From: Malachius bipustulatus
Taxonomy: Eukaryota > Arthropoda > Insecta > Coleoptera > Melyridae
Length of the DNA stretch: 64,000 bases
Assembly (NCBI GenBank): GCA_910589415.1
Contig: OU342633.1
Coordinates: 53,996,404 to 54,060,403, forward strand
Direction: 5' to 3'
Shown: piece by piece, positions 33,885 to 45,659 of the stretch
Numbering within the stretch: the stretch's first letter is position 1
How the letters are laid out: every line of letters begins with the position of its first letter
Position numbers and translations under genes: made by a program
Notes under the pieces: model-generated
What the model was told of the DNA's origin: nothing
The model's database searches: none
Seen by the model: the letters and a program-made list of their open reading frames with translations, nothing else

Positions 33885-34700
33885 AGATTGAAATCTGGAG
33901 ATCGCCAGAGCCATCTCACTTAGTCCAATCCACCTGCCCGGAAATTCAATTCCGGGCGTTCTTGAACATGCAAAATTGTGTGGGAGTTTCTTGAAAAGTA
34001 AAACATCTTTCGAAGCACTGTCAAGGGAATATCTGTCAAGAGATTCTTCAAGTGGTTATGCAGAAAATTAAAATTCATTTGCCCATCTAGACGGACTGGC
34101 AAAACATAGGATCAGTCTAACTGTCATTGGCAATTCCGGCCTAAAAAATTAGTTAAATCCCACGCTGGAGTTCGACCTATGGCGTGGGGCTTTTCGTTAC
34201 CATAAACATGAGCACCATTTGTGAAGCAGGCTTCATCAGCAACCCAAATCCGCTAGCGGTGAATTTAGGGTTGCTAGTTCATCCAAAATAATCATCTTCC
34301 AGCACAACTTTAAAGTGGTGAGCGTGAAGTTTATCGTCTCTTATCTCTCAATTGAACGTAGTTTTGAGGACTGTCCTGAAAGTAGGTATCCATTAAGCCG
34401 GTACTCATTTGACCGAGTTTTGCATTGGTTAGCATTGATGGAGAAATCTCATCACGTATGAGTAAGAGCAAAATTTGTTCGCCAGATAAGTGAGAGGCTT
34501 TCTGCTTGTCGAAGGTTCATGATTCACCGCTTCCAGAATTTGGTCTCGTAACTAATTTTTTCCATTTGTCAGCCTCCACCTCATTCCTGGTTGAATTGTA
34601 TGGAGTAAATCTCTTTAGCTGAATGAAAGTATTTTTCATGGCATACAGGCTTCCTTTATAAGAGACATCGTGCCAAGTAGACTCTGCCAACCAGATTAGG
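33885..34700 (-). pseudogene. Decayed IS630/Tc1-like (DUF4817-type) transposase
   Basis: Read on the minus strand in changing frames, the N-terminal helix-turn-helix part shows LRDQILEAVNHEPSTSRK (about 34530). The catalytic region shows WVADEACFTNGAHVYG (about 34230), matching the first DDE aspartate block W.sDEs.F. Next come VRLDGQMNFNFLHNHLKNLL and DIPLTVLRKM (34000-34100), and finally WRSPDFN near 33890, where SPDLTPxDFF is expected. The second catalytic block (usually HDGAPAH) is eroded. Several stops and frameshifts show long inactivity. It belongs to the same superfamily as the fragment at 41242. Confidence 0.65.
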
Positions 34701-37700
34701 ATCCTGATAATATTCTCCGTAAATATTATAACGCACCGGCACCAGTGCCAAAATCGAGACTGACACTGACGAACTATTTATTATTATCCCCGAATATTGT
34801 TAAAGGGAGAGCTGTATTTGATCGAGATAGAAAAATTAGAACGATGTTCGCCAAATTTGAATTTTTTTCTCGTAAATCATAGAAATAGTAAGTAGGTACC
34901 TACTTATTTTGTTTTATTTTTCAGCAGACGAAGTCCATTTTTTGGGTTATGGGAACCCTTGAAGAGAAAGTCAACAGTTTTATATGGAGTTTTTGACTCA
35001 AACGATAAGGCGGGTTTCCTGATACGTAGATAATTTTGAGAATATCCAGGACCTTTATTTCCTGTAAGTAAATTTTGTCTATAACTTTAATAATTTTGTA
35101 ATATTTTTAAATTTTCCACACCCCAAAATTTTTCCGTTGTAGCCACAAATGTCTTGGGTTTACCTGCTGTATTGATTTGAATTCCACATACAGTGTTGAG
35201 AAATCACATTTCATCACAATGAAGTGGTGAAATCTTCTTGATAAATGTGGCATAATTATAAATAAATGAGGTTATCAACCCTTACTTTGTAGAATCGGTT
35301 AATCACTGTAAATTTTAATTGCCAGTTATTCCCACACGACTTCTGTTAAATTCTACTGAAGTTTATTAAAAAAAATTAAATCTGTGGTTCGTATATACGT
35401 CAGAGATAAGTCTGTCTCCAACGACGGGCGAGGATATAATAATTGACATATTATGTGGCATTGTAAAACTGACTCTAAGTAGAATAGATTTTAATAGACA
35501 TTAAAATTTTTTGATATTTTATTAATTAATAGGTATGTCAAGTATGAACTTAGAGCAAAAATTACCTTGCGTTCGTCTTAGCATATCACATACCCCGTGT
35601 TCAACGTATTTTTCAAACAATAAGCAAATTTTAACTTGAGGCAGTGTCGTTTTGATACCGCTGGTAATTTTTGTATCCATAAAATCCATTGTTTCTAGAA
35701 TTGGATAATTTTCAGAACAATCGCTTGTACTAATTCATTAATCAGCTCATAAACACCTACTTTCACGATCATGACTATGCACATTACACAATTCTGGAGA
35801 TATGTGGAAAACCAGGATCTTTTCCCTGAAATCGTACATTATTTACGCGGGCTTCAATGAAACTCTAATAAAGTTTTATTGGTAATTTCAGAGATGTATT
35901 TTCCAAATACAAATTCATGATTCAATTTATGTCACGAGTCACGACCTACAAAATCTAACCTGTGGGAAATAATTGCTGTCTCGAGCGTCATGAGCTTCAA
36001 TGAGGCAGCGAAATGTTGCACACTCTTAATTGGAATTAAAGACCTGCATAAATCATTTCAGTGGGCTGAGTAATGCGATCATGTATATTTTGTGGTTTTT
36101 TTTCTGAAGTTGTTCTGTTTTTCTGAATTTTTATTTTTGAAAAAAATATAAAAATAAAAGAAAATGTATTTCCTTATCCATGGATGAATTCAGGATTTGA
36201 ATAAGGATAATAAAGTTTTAAAAACGAAATTAAGTTAAGTACTTACCTAATATGAATTTAAAATAGACACAAGTAGAAACAAATAACACGTTTACATGTA
36301 CAAAATTGCAAAATATACATATGTCTGGGGAATGCTTAATTAGGTTAATGAAGAAAACCATATGTGCTTGGTAAAATATTCTACGCAAAGTAAACTGATA
36401 TCTTTGAGTTTTACGCAAATAATTGTGGGAGTTCATAGATACACGAATAATTCTACGAAATATGAAGTTTCTTTTACGTAATTGCATTCCTTTGGCTATC
36501 CTAATTATTGTTGTTTCAAAAATGAATCTGAAAAACTTGTACAACATGTGGCTGTGAAGAAGGTTCAAACCAACTATATGACGAAGATGCTCCTGTTTAT
36601 ACTGAAAAGTGTTTATTTCATGATGTGTAAATTATTGAACTAGATAGATATATTTTATTAAATGCAAACATAGGTATTTTCTCATTTCTTTTTAATTTTA
36701 ATTTCAAAAAGTTTCTTTCCATACTTAATAAGGAACTCTTAAACAAAACTAAATAACCGAAATCATGCTCATATACATTTAAGCAGCGTAGAAGAAGTTC
36801 AGTTTGACATTATACTGCATCCAGTCGACCGACGTCCTATTATTAAAGGGAGTGTTACAAATATTAGTAATTTATCGTGCGTCAGTTCGTATTTTCGGTA
36901 AATAGGTAATAGGTAATTAAACTATCACAATCTTGGATACATAAATGACGTACAAAACGTTAGAATCCTGTCTCAATGTTTAATTTACTTATATTTACCA
37001 ATTAAATCGCTCATTAATAAATCAGTTCTAAAATTAAAAAATTACAACTCATTCCCTAATTGCCATATCTTATACCGACTATAAGGTCATGAAATTGAAA
37101 TTCCGAGAATGTGCACCTGAGTAACAATAAAAGACTGGGGGAGGAGGGGGGTTGAGCGGTGTTCAAAGTGAAATTGTGCGAATAATAACAAACATACAAA
37201 GACAGCTAATCCTCAAAAAGATCAATCAAGTTGTAGTGCAAAGAAATTCTAGTGCCATTGGTACACTAATATCAGGTGTTCAAAAAATATCAGTTGTGAC
37301 GAGCATTCAAACGACCACCATTTTGAAACGACCCGGCCGATTTTGCTCAAATGCAATACCAAACTACTCCTAATGGATATCTTGCTCACACAAAAATTTC
37401 AGCCCCCTAGATTGAAAACTGCTACCTGAGTGACAACAGTATTTTAAGAAATTTGAGTTCTTGCGTAACTAATTATCACCCAAAACATGCGCTTCACAGA
37501 AAAAAAATTGGAACAGATATCAAAGAAAATTTATTTATTAGGTATTACGAAATTAAATTTACGATATTATTACAACAGTTTACCTATGAGCTCGTCATAA
37601 TTATTGATCAAGATGTGGACCTGCTGTTGCTTCTCAAAGGATTGAGCTCCAAGATCTAAAAGTGTCTTTTCGAAAAAGGTAGAATCTGGTTATGCTAGTA

Positions 37701-38689
37701 TATGTTCAAACTCGTCTTTTTACAAACAAGAGGCGACAAAATATCCACCAGACATTTTACTATTTGTGCAATGAATTCAGTGGATCTGATACCAGTTCTG
37801 CTCCTTTCTGACAAGGAAAGACAACGGCGCAGTACACTCCACAAAAATCCTCAGTTTTTTTCCAAGAAATTTGCTGTAATAAAAACGTTGCCAAAGCAGG
37901 AGATAAGTTTCTCTATAGTCAATATAGGTACGATGGTGATGTACCCATCAGTGATAGTTTGGATAGATTCTGCTACAACTTATTTAAAAAAATTGAAAAA
38001 CAGTAAAAACCTTAGAAAACCTATACTTCAGAAATGACTTAAGGTACAATGACAAATTTAGGTACACTTAAATTGCAGCAAATCCAATTCTCTTTGAAAT
38101 AGATACATCCTATGAAGTTTTCTGTGAAAAAGACATGTTTTGGGTGATATTAGGCGCAAAATGGGCAAAAATCTAAAAATTTTCGCGAAAATTATTTTGT
38201 TACGCACGTTGCTCAAAACGCACAAAGCTTCCGTTGGTGCGAAATTGTTATCTTACTATCAGCAATGCTCCTAACAACATATCCAATAATAATAAATTAG
38301 AAATACATGACCTTTTAAGTAGGAATCAGGAATCACCTGTTTTTAAGGTATAGGTATAATTAGACTTGGTTAATAATGTACTTCATGTTTTTTTTTTGGC
38401 AAACGTTATTAGTACGATTGTGTAAAAATTACAATTCGATGAATTCAAAAATGTGCCAATATATAAATTTAGCAATTTTGCCAATCTTTCCTACATAGGT
38501 ACGCCATTGGCTTACTGATAAAGAAAAATACAATTTTTTTTACAGTACATGTATCGTGGAGTTTGAAAAACGTTCTTTCGTCCTTTTAATTTTAAGATTG
38601 TATAAAGTTATAAAGTTTTGTCAATCTTGCATATGCGGGCGTTCAAAAAAACAGCAATTTTTACAAAAATTCAAAAGGAAAAAACTCAT
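34701..38689. other. No gene recognised over about 4 kb
   Basis: Several ORFs of 60-112 codons occur (for example 36230-36568 minus and 37702-38037 plus) but none has a recognisable motif, good start context or splice support. A copy of the CAACCCTTACTTTGTAGAAT repeat lies at 35276. Otherwise AT-rich. Confidence 0.45.
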
Positions 38690-39115
38690 TTTGGAACCCA
38701 TGTTTTTTATTGGAGATTCGGATTTCAGGGCTGAAAGTGCTCTCCCGCTTTTTTAGGCGGAGCAGGGAGTAAATTTCAAATTTCAGTTAGGAATCCCCGC
38801 GTATATTGCTACATCATAATATAATATGTCGATTTTGACTAAAACGCGTAGAATTGATCTCATTTTTTTTCTTGATTTATGGATATTTTTCTTTCAATTT
38901 CAATAATAAGATAAAGCAAAAAAATTACGATTACCTTCTACCGCATGAACTGAAAAAAATATATCCGATGAATCCTAATCCTACTTATTTTTTGGTCGTA
39001 AAATCCGAATCTGTAATTAAAAATAATGTTCCCATTTACAATTTCAAAGGGACAACCACACCTCAAAAGGGGGCGTAAGAAAAAGTTAAAAATATGTATC
39101 GTTAAATAAGTCCCG
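38690..39115. repeat. Single-arm copy of the 50-kb foldback family
   Basis: The order of blocks GATTTCAGGGCTGAAA, a GC-rich CTCCCGC/GGCGGAGCAGGGAG patch, TTTTTGGTCGTAAAATCCGA and an end at CGCCCTGTA (39113) parallels 50150-50480. There the same GGCTAAAAAC, TCCCTTCCCC and TTTTTGGTCGTAAAATCGGA blocks appear. No mirrored second arm is present. Confidence 0.55.
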
Positions 39116-39220
39116 CCCTGTACTTAGCTAAGTCATCAAAATTTCATGAAAATATTTCATTTCGAGATTTGTAATTTTCATTGATTTGTAACACTTGCAA
39201 TTGATAGGTATTATAAAGGC

Positions 39221-39785
39221 TTCTTGTTAAACCCAAGTCAAGTTAGCCACACTTCGGCCAGCCACGCTTTCGGCCAGGGAGAGGACTTCGATTATTTTCC
39301 AGCAATTTTTTTTTCGTTTGTTAAGTCCGTGGCCGAAAATGTGGCAGCATTATAAAATTTCAGACTTTTTCAGCAAATTTTCAGCCACAATTTGTTTTTT
39401 CAGTCCGTGACTGAAAGTGTGGCTGGCCATGATTATAAAATATTTTACTTTTTCATCTAAGTTTTAGAAAAAATGGTTTTCCCAGTTTATAAAGTTTTTG
39501 GCCGAAAGTGTGGATGGCCATTATTAACTTCACCAAAAATGTTTTTTTTTTCAGTTTATTAAGTCGTGGCCAAACGCATGGCTGGCCGTTACTTTTCAAT
39601 AATTACGATTTTTTCAGTTTACGGTGGTTTTAATTGAGTGAATTGAGTAAATATTTTCCATTTAAGCCGTGAATAAACGAAAACAAAATTTTGTTGAAAA
39701 TTATTTTAATTGTTGAAAATTAAGTCCCTCCTGGTCGAAAGTGTGGCTGGCCGAAGCGTGGCTAACTTGACTTGGGTTCTTGTTA
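39221..39785. mobile_element. MULE-like palindromic element with 9-bp target duplication
   Basis: The element spans about 39231-39777. The ends ACCCAAGTCAAGTTAGCCAC and GTGGCTAACTTGACTTGGGT are inverted, and TCTTGTTAA directly flanks both sides (before ACCC at 39222-39230 and after GGGT at about 39778-39786). A 9-bp duplication with long inverted ends suggests the Mutator-like superfamily, though no transposase is present. The interior holds about five diverged repeats of a unit containing AAGTCCGTGGCCGAAAGTGT and GGCTGGCCAT, spaced roughly 90-100 bp, in mixed orientation. Confidence 0.75.
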
Positions 39786-39929
39786 ACTGGCAGATTTCTG
39801 GAGCCGTTTCTAGAAAACGTATCAACTATAGATCCAATACCTATAGCAATTTAGTCACTCTTGGCATGGACGGAATTACAAAAATGTTAACAAAAGTAAT
39901 TTAAAATTGATATTAGCTTTAAAAATAGT

Positions 39930-39990
39930 TCCAGAAATCTGTCCTTTAGCTTAATGGGCCTTTATAATACACATAGTGTAGAGACACCTG
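39930..39990 (+). repeat. Dispersed retroelement-tail repeat, copy 2
   Basis: CAGAAATCTGTCCTTTAGC and TAATGGGCCTTTATAATAC match 24990-25040. See copy 1. Confidence 0.5.
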
Positions 39991-41241
39991 TGCAGAATTT
40001 AGTTCCAGAGTGTAATGTAATAATGGTACATTGTATAATCATAATCAGTTAACTATTATTACTCATAAACAAATTATAAATAATAATTTCAATTTTAAAT
40101 CTTTATTAAAGATCATGGATAAATACTGTAAATAAAACAGATATCCCAGTGACATCAATCGTAAATTTTCTTTCGTGAATTCATTGTATTCAGTTTAATT
40201 GGTACTAAATAAAACTTTCCATTATCATGATACGTGGGAAAATGGTTAAATTCATTAATAATTATATTACATTACGTACACTTACATATTATATTGTTTG
40301 CTGTAAACCTATGAGGTAGGTAATGTGTTTGCTCTGTCATAGCTTACGTAATACGTAGCACAGAGCCACAGGCTTTACGTCACTATAAAAACGTATTGAT
40401 AATCTTTACGTCACGGATATAATATGAAGAAACAGTTAGAGATGGCGCCACATACCTAAGCAAAGTGTAAATTTATTCGTCTCGTATTCACAGATTTCTA
40501 TTATTCCGGTTAAAACTACGATAGAAAAGATCGCAGCCTATGTGTAGCGCTCACATCAAGTAGGTATTTGCTTTATGGATCGCGTTAAAATTACAATATA
40601 ATTTTTTGATCTAATTTAGAAATATATTTATATGTCCTTTTCTTGTATATTTTGGCGATTAATGTACCTAGGTATGTTAGTGTTAGTGGTTTAGTGGCAG
40701 CAGCCGCCACAATACAAACTTTAGCAGAAAGTTTTAAATGACGTTAAATATCCTGCCGATAGATGGACACCTCGCTCGACCTGAATTTGTTAAAGTAGGA
40801 GTTAAAAATAAATAATTGATCCAAGAAATTCAGAAATTTATATTGTTTGTGTTACATAAATTCAAATCAAAAAGTTACTTTAAATATTATTAGGACTGTT
40901 TCATGTTTCTGGAAAGTAGTTTTAATGCATTAATTTGAGAGCACGAAAATATACGCAATGGTAGATAGATAAATAAAACTGCGGTACCTACCTAATATCT
41001 GCCAGAAAACAATTTCATACTCTCAATCTTTATCCCAATTTTATCATAAAAAAATGATTAACATGGTCAAAATATTCATATTATTCGAAAACTATAATTA
41101 TGTAAGGTATAGGTACTATGTAATGCCGTTGTGCCTATGATTTTATAATAATGATTTATTACGACATAATAAAATGTAAAATTTACTCCATTAGCTCCAC
41201 TCCACTAAGTCAATTCTTTGGTTAATTAAGTTTAATTGAAT
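39991..41241. other. No gene recognised
   Basis: AT-rich. TTTACGTCAC occurs at about 40374 and 40406 within a 90-bp GC-richer patch and could be regulatory, but nothing else supports this. Confidence 0.4.
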
Positions 41242-41546
41242 TTAAACACTCGCCAGAATTCTCGTACTCAAGGCTGGGTTGTCTTCGATGCGATTTAGTA
41301 CTTCTTCCTCAAAATTTGGCGTTCTTCTTCTACGAACATTATTTCCTATATTACCTCGATTGAAACTACCAGTTTCAAGCAACCTATTATGCACTCTCAG
41401 AAAAGTACTGTGATGAGGAATTCGTCTATCAGGGAACCTCTCACGGTAGGTTCTTTGGGCTAATCGTCTATTTCGCTTAGCTTCGGCAAAAATTAAATGA
41501 ATATCTACAAATTCTCGAGTAGTAAAATTCATTTCATCAAGAAAAT
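41242..41546 (-). pseudogene. Transposase N-terminal DNA-binding domain fragment (DUF4817-like)
   Basis: From the Met at about 41533 the frame reads MNFTTREFVDIHLIFAEAKR, then AQRTYRERFPDRRIPHHSTF, LLETGSFNRG and ILNRIEDNPALSTR-like sequence, ending at a stop. This is the paired-type helix-turn-helix domain that begins IS630/mariner-like transposases and many DUF4817 proteins in insects. The catalytic half is absent because the frame stops right after STRILASV. The upstream 45 codons in the same frame are not needed and are probably non-coding. The frame is otherwise intact, so it could be a recent deletion derivative. Confidence 0.65.
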
Positions 41547-44500
41547 AAAAACTGAGTTTGTTTGAAAAGAATTGAATTACAACTGTCAAATTTGACATTG
41601 CAATAATTAAATTACTCTTTAAAGCGTAGATAACCAAGGTAACGTAAGTGGTAACCAAAGGTAACCAAGGTAACCAAGTGCGTCCATTTTTAAATATCAA
41701 TAGATGTAATTTTCAGGTCAAACACAGAATGAAGGATCTTCGTTTTCCTCAAATAGCGCCTGAACGAGAAGTAATTTTAGGAAACTTTTCAAACATTATA
41801 GGCCATTATATTAATAAAATTATTGTTCTACTTAAAAAAGAATTTATCGTGCAGTTTTGAAATTATTTAATGTCAAAGTCTTGGGCATGTCGCCATTTTG
41901 AATCCAACAGAGATAGAACCTTGACTCCATTTGAAAGTTGTAACTGAAGCTAAGCAGTTTCCAAAACTAGTTTCAGTTTGGGCGAGAACCTAAAAATGCC
42001 GAAACTGGAGCCAAAAAACTAAAAACCAGAAGTCGGCCATATTTCCGCAACGAAGGTCCAAATCCAAAAACTTCAAATAAAAAAACGTTTCGTCTTGACG
42101 AAACCTACACGGCCCTTACCGTTGTCTAAATCGAGCTGGTACACCCTGACGTATTTTATATTTTACTTTACTTCTTTCATTTTCTTGAAATTTCAGGGGA
42201 AAAAATAACTAACTTGACAAATGACCTGATTTAGATTTAGTGGAGGTGGACGAGTGTAGGGGAACTCACTAACAATATTTTCAAATAATCCTATGTAGTA
42301 AGATATAATTTTCCTTCTGTTAGTAAATTTGACCATAAGCACATTTTTTTAGACAAAGTAACCTCTATTATTTCCTACACCTTTATTCGTTAGATGTCTT
42401 CACAGTACTTAATTTTCGAAAATTATGACATTATAAAGTCCTTGAAAGTTGAAAGTTAGGTAGAATAAGTATTTTTAACTAAAATAGGGCAGAATTTTTT
42501 ATTTATAATAGATCAGTTTTGCAGCAAATTTTGCTGAAATTTCCCCAGAACACTTTTTGTTTTAGAAATATTATGGTTTTTGTGATTTTAAGTTTAGAAA
42601 AACGCCATTTTCTCTGAAACTAAAATTCACATAATGGATCTAGTGCGCTCAAATTTAATCTATTAAAAAGCACAAACTTATGACAAAAAAAAATTAAAAA
42701 AGATGGAAAACAAAATGTTTTCCTATATGGAGCGAACTTTTTGTCGGGCACCAAGTACGACTATGAAATCAAGTTCCATTACCTGTCACAATCCTGTGGA
42801 TAATATGTGTTTCAGTGGCACTGCAGGCCCCAGCTTTTAAAAATAAAATATTAAAATCTGTATAGAAGAAATCTGGATTATTCCACATTTTTCAACATAA
42901 GTATCTGAGTTATTGATTTATTTATCTCTTCATTACAGAAAGGCCACTAAAAGACCCTCCAATTTTTATCATGGTTATATTTTATAATAAATCAATAAAT
43001 AATATTATTACGGACGTTAAATATTATGTGAAATTTATGAAAATGTTAGTATAAATGTTCAGGATTTATTATCTACTGTAGCATCAATAATTATTATTAT
43101 TAAACTATATTAACAACAATGTTAATACAGAAACAGAATACATTAATTAAACAATAAAACGGCTCTGTGTTTGTGCCACTTATTATTTGATAACACTATT
43201 TTTATCTTGTAATAGGTATTTAAAGAGAACTGCCTACATTTAGGTTGGGAGATTTCCCACAAAAATTATTCATCTATTTATTATTACCTGAAAACGTGAA
43301 AATAATTAAATTCACTGATGCGTTCAGAGTCCGCCAAGCGTCCTGCCGGTGACTTCCGATTTAAGCAAACTAATGAGTGTACGTTTCGTTGGTGATTCAC
43401 GTTTAATTGAAAGGCGTCAGATACTGGCTATCCCGGAAAATGGGTAATGCAACCTAGAAAAGGCGCCGTCTGGCCGTCCTATTCTGTGACTCAAAGATCG
43501 TGTTTCCTAATTTATTTTGTTAGAAATAAGCTGGAAAATCGTGTGTAAGGTTACAAATCCCTGAGTCAGTGTTTATCGATATCCAGATAGATACACACAA
43601 GTTTTTCCTATTTTGTTTCATCATTTTATGAAATTTTGGTTTTGTACATTTTCAGACTAAATTTCAAGATAATCGAGAATGATAAAAGCTGGAAAATATT
43701 TAAAATCACGAAGAATGTCATCAGATTGCAAAAATGTAACCTGAAAATTTCGGATTAAAGTTTTTTTTGCCAAAAGTGCAAACAAAATTGTTCTCAAAAT
43801 TACTCTGGACTGAGGCAAGATTTCGGGACGGTCGACTTGATTTTTTGACAATTATTACAAATAACGATAGCGTCATTGCAACTTTGAGATATTTTAGTGT
43901 GAGAAAATAAAATCGGCCACTTTTGCAATTCCTTTCAAAGAATTTTCTATTCATGGTTTTAACGATCCACAAAAAATAGATTCTATTATTTTTTTTTTCA
44001 AAATTTCTATCTATGCAAATCCTGGTAGGTATAATTAAATTTGAATAATTTTATAAAAAATTAACAAAATATAAGTTAAGAAAACATTCAGACAACATTT
44101 CAAAATAGCAGCACAGCTTTAAGGAAAAAAAGGTACCTGCGAAATACATTTAGGGGTTCTACCCTTAAAATCTTAGAGTAAAATTAGCTAATTATCTACA
44201 AAGTGTATTCTTTGTAGAATTATTTATTTTTATTTGAAAGACCCGCTCAAACTTCAACAAGGATTCATTCCTTTTTTTGCACTCATCCATTTATAAGTAC
44301 TTATAATATAAAAATTCTTCAAGAAAGCACTAATTGCAAATAATTTTATTTTTCTATTTTTTCCGAGATTTTTTCATTTTTTTAAACCTCGTGGTCAATC
44401 ACAACTGCTCAGTACAAGGCATTAATAAAAAAAACACTAAATAATTGCATTTATAAAACGTTTAAAAATATTACCTTCTATTAATGAACATAAAGCTTTC

Positions 44501-44770
44501 TTTCGGTTTTAGCATAATAAAAAAATAGGTACATGTTTTATGCTACGACACTGGCTAGAACAGCAAAATATCTAATTAACGTCAACCTAGGTCAAACATA
44601 TTATGCAAACAACTGTAGTAGCACGCCGTATTTAAAGTTGTCTAACTAACAAAATCGTTCCTTTAATAAAACTAGACCTAGACCTAGAACTGCGTAATTC
44701 CTGTCGTTAATTTGGTTTAAATTTGATTTAAAAAATAAATAAAAGCTCCAAAAAAAGAAATTCACAAACT
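41547..44770. other. Transposon debris and AT-rich sequence, no gene
   Basis: Short TAACCAAGGTAACCAAG repeats occur at 41630-41680. 41880-42150 ends ...GGTACACCCTG and contains a TTTCGTCTTGACGAAAC hairpin, the look of a DNA-transposon end. A run with conserved-looking text at 43320-43460 is GC-richer but has no open frame. Nothing else seen. Confidence 0.45.
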
Positions 44771-44776
44771 TTTATT
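44771..44776 (-). terminator. Poly(A) signal of the Osiris gene
   Basis: AATAAA on the minus strand lies about 60 bp after the stop codon of the Osiris gene. It is the nearest canonical signal, implying a very short 3' UTR. Confidence 0.55.
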
Positions 44777-44835
44777 AAAAAAGAAAATAAATAAATAAAT
44801 TAAAATAACATCTCTTATCTTCTGGTCCACACGTG

Positions 44836-45540
44836 TTACGCTGGTTTGTAGTCAGGTTGTAGTCCAGCCGGAAGCTCAAGATTTTCTTGAAGGTTTTCCA
44901 TAAATACCCGTTTAAATGTTGAAAACGCATCTTCAGTCCCGCCCAGAGACCTCTCGTGATGATGATGATGTTTAGATCCAAGAATAGCAGAAACAATCAT
45001 AGAAACTATAGCGAGCATCAGAGCTTTTCCGGCTATCGCAGTGATCACGGCTAAAGCTTTTGCCAACATCATGCCTTTCATGAGGGCTCCCATGGCAAAG
45101 ATAATCCCCATTCCTCCTCCACCTTTGCTCTTTCCTCGTCCTTCTACGACACCTTTTCCCAAATTTACCTTCAACGAATGGATGCTAAGAAAGTTTTTCG
45201 CCTTCTTCACTAAGTAGGCATCTAGTCTTGCATATGGATCTTCTGGGAATTCTCTTGCTATTTCATTGATTTCATCATTTTCTTGGATCGGTGCTTTCGT
45301 TGGATCCCGAACTAAATCGACGCCTGGTAAGATGGAATACTCACTCTTCTTGTCCAGCCTGTCAAGCCAAGACGCCATGTCCAATTTTAAACATGTAAGC
45401 GAATATGAAGTCACGCAGTCTTTGAGTAGAGATTTGACGAAACCTTTTTTATGGTTGCTGGCACTTTGTTCCTGAGCGAAGCAGCCAGTCAATAAAATAG
45501 ATACACAACAAAACAATACACCACTTTTGACCGACGTCAT
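44836..45540 (-). CDS. Osiris-family protein (DUF1676), complete single exon
   Basis: 234 residues. Residues 1-22 form a signal peptide (hydrophobic VLFCCVSILLTG, likely cleaved after CFA). Then comes the paired-Cys region DCVTSYSLTCLKLD near residue 40 that opens Osiris proteins, followed by a charged middle (DPYARLDAYLVKKAKNFLSI, LKVNLGK). A Gly-rich linker KSKGGGGMG leads to a long hydrophobic segment (about 146-190, MGIIFAMGALMKGMMLAKAL onward), the DUF1676 core. A HHHHHERS stretch follows. Osiris proteins are secretory or endosomal membrane proteins of cuticle-producing epithelia. Known members usually carry an AQxLAY motif near the C-terminus; I do not see it here. Osiris genes normally sit in clusters, yet no second copy is in the window. 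The start is supported by the signal peptide and an upstream TATA box. Confidence 0.9.
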   Translation of the reverse strand: MTSVKSGVLFCCVSILLTGCFAQEQSASNHKKGFVKSLLKDCVTSYSLTCLKLDMASWLDRLDKKSEYSILPGVDLVRDPTKAPIQENDEINEIAREFPEDPYARLDAYLVKKAKNFLSIHSLKVNLGKGVVEGRGKSKGGGGMGIIFAMGALMKGMMLAKALAVITAIAGKALMLAIVSMIVSAILGSKHHHHHERSLGGTEDAFSTFKRVFMENLQENLELPAGLQPDYKPA

Positions 45541-45601
45541 CGTGCAAATGACCGTGAAGAAAGGAAGGACTCTACTAAAGCGAATGAAGTTTTCGCCGAG
45601 G

Positions 45602-45609
45602 TTTATATA
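45602..45609 (-). promoter_or_regulatory. TATA box of the Osiris gene
   Basis: TATATAAA on the minus strand lies 62 bp upstream of the start codon, within a short GC-containing leader. A transcription start near 45575 would give a leader of about 35 nt. Sharp TATA promoters suit a strongly stage-specific gene. Confidence 0.6.
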
Positions 45610-45659
45610 TCTTCGTGGTAGACTTGATATTATGGAAAAGAAATTTATTTGAAATTCAG

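Noticed and set aside
36230..36568. 112-codon minus-strand ORF ending near a GTAAGT donor
   Set aside because: Lys/Arg/Phe-rich low-complexity translation in AT-rich DNA; the donor alone is not enough support.
37702..38037. 111-codon plus-strand ORF
   Set aside because: No recognisable motif, no splice or promoter support, composition like flanking DNA.
44974..44991. HHHHH run in the Osiris protein as possible vector-tag contamination
   Set aside because: It is inside an uninterrupted native frame with flanking genomic sequence, and no vector-like sequence adjoins it.
45266..45475. 69-codon plus-strand ORF over the Osiris gene
   Set aside because: Exact antisense shadow of the Osiris coding sequence with no motif or start context.
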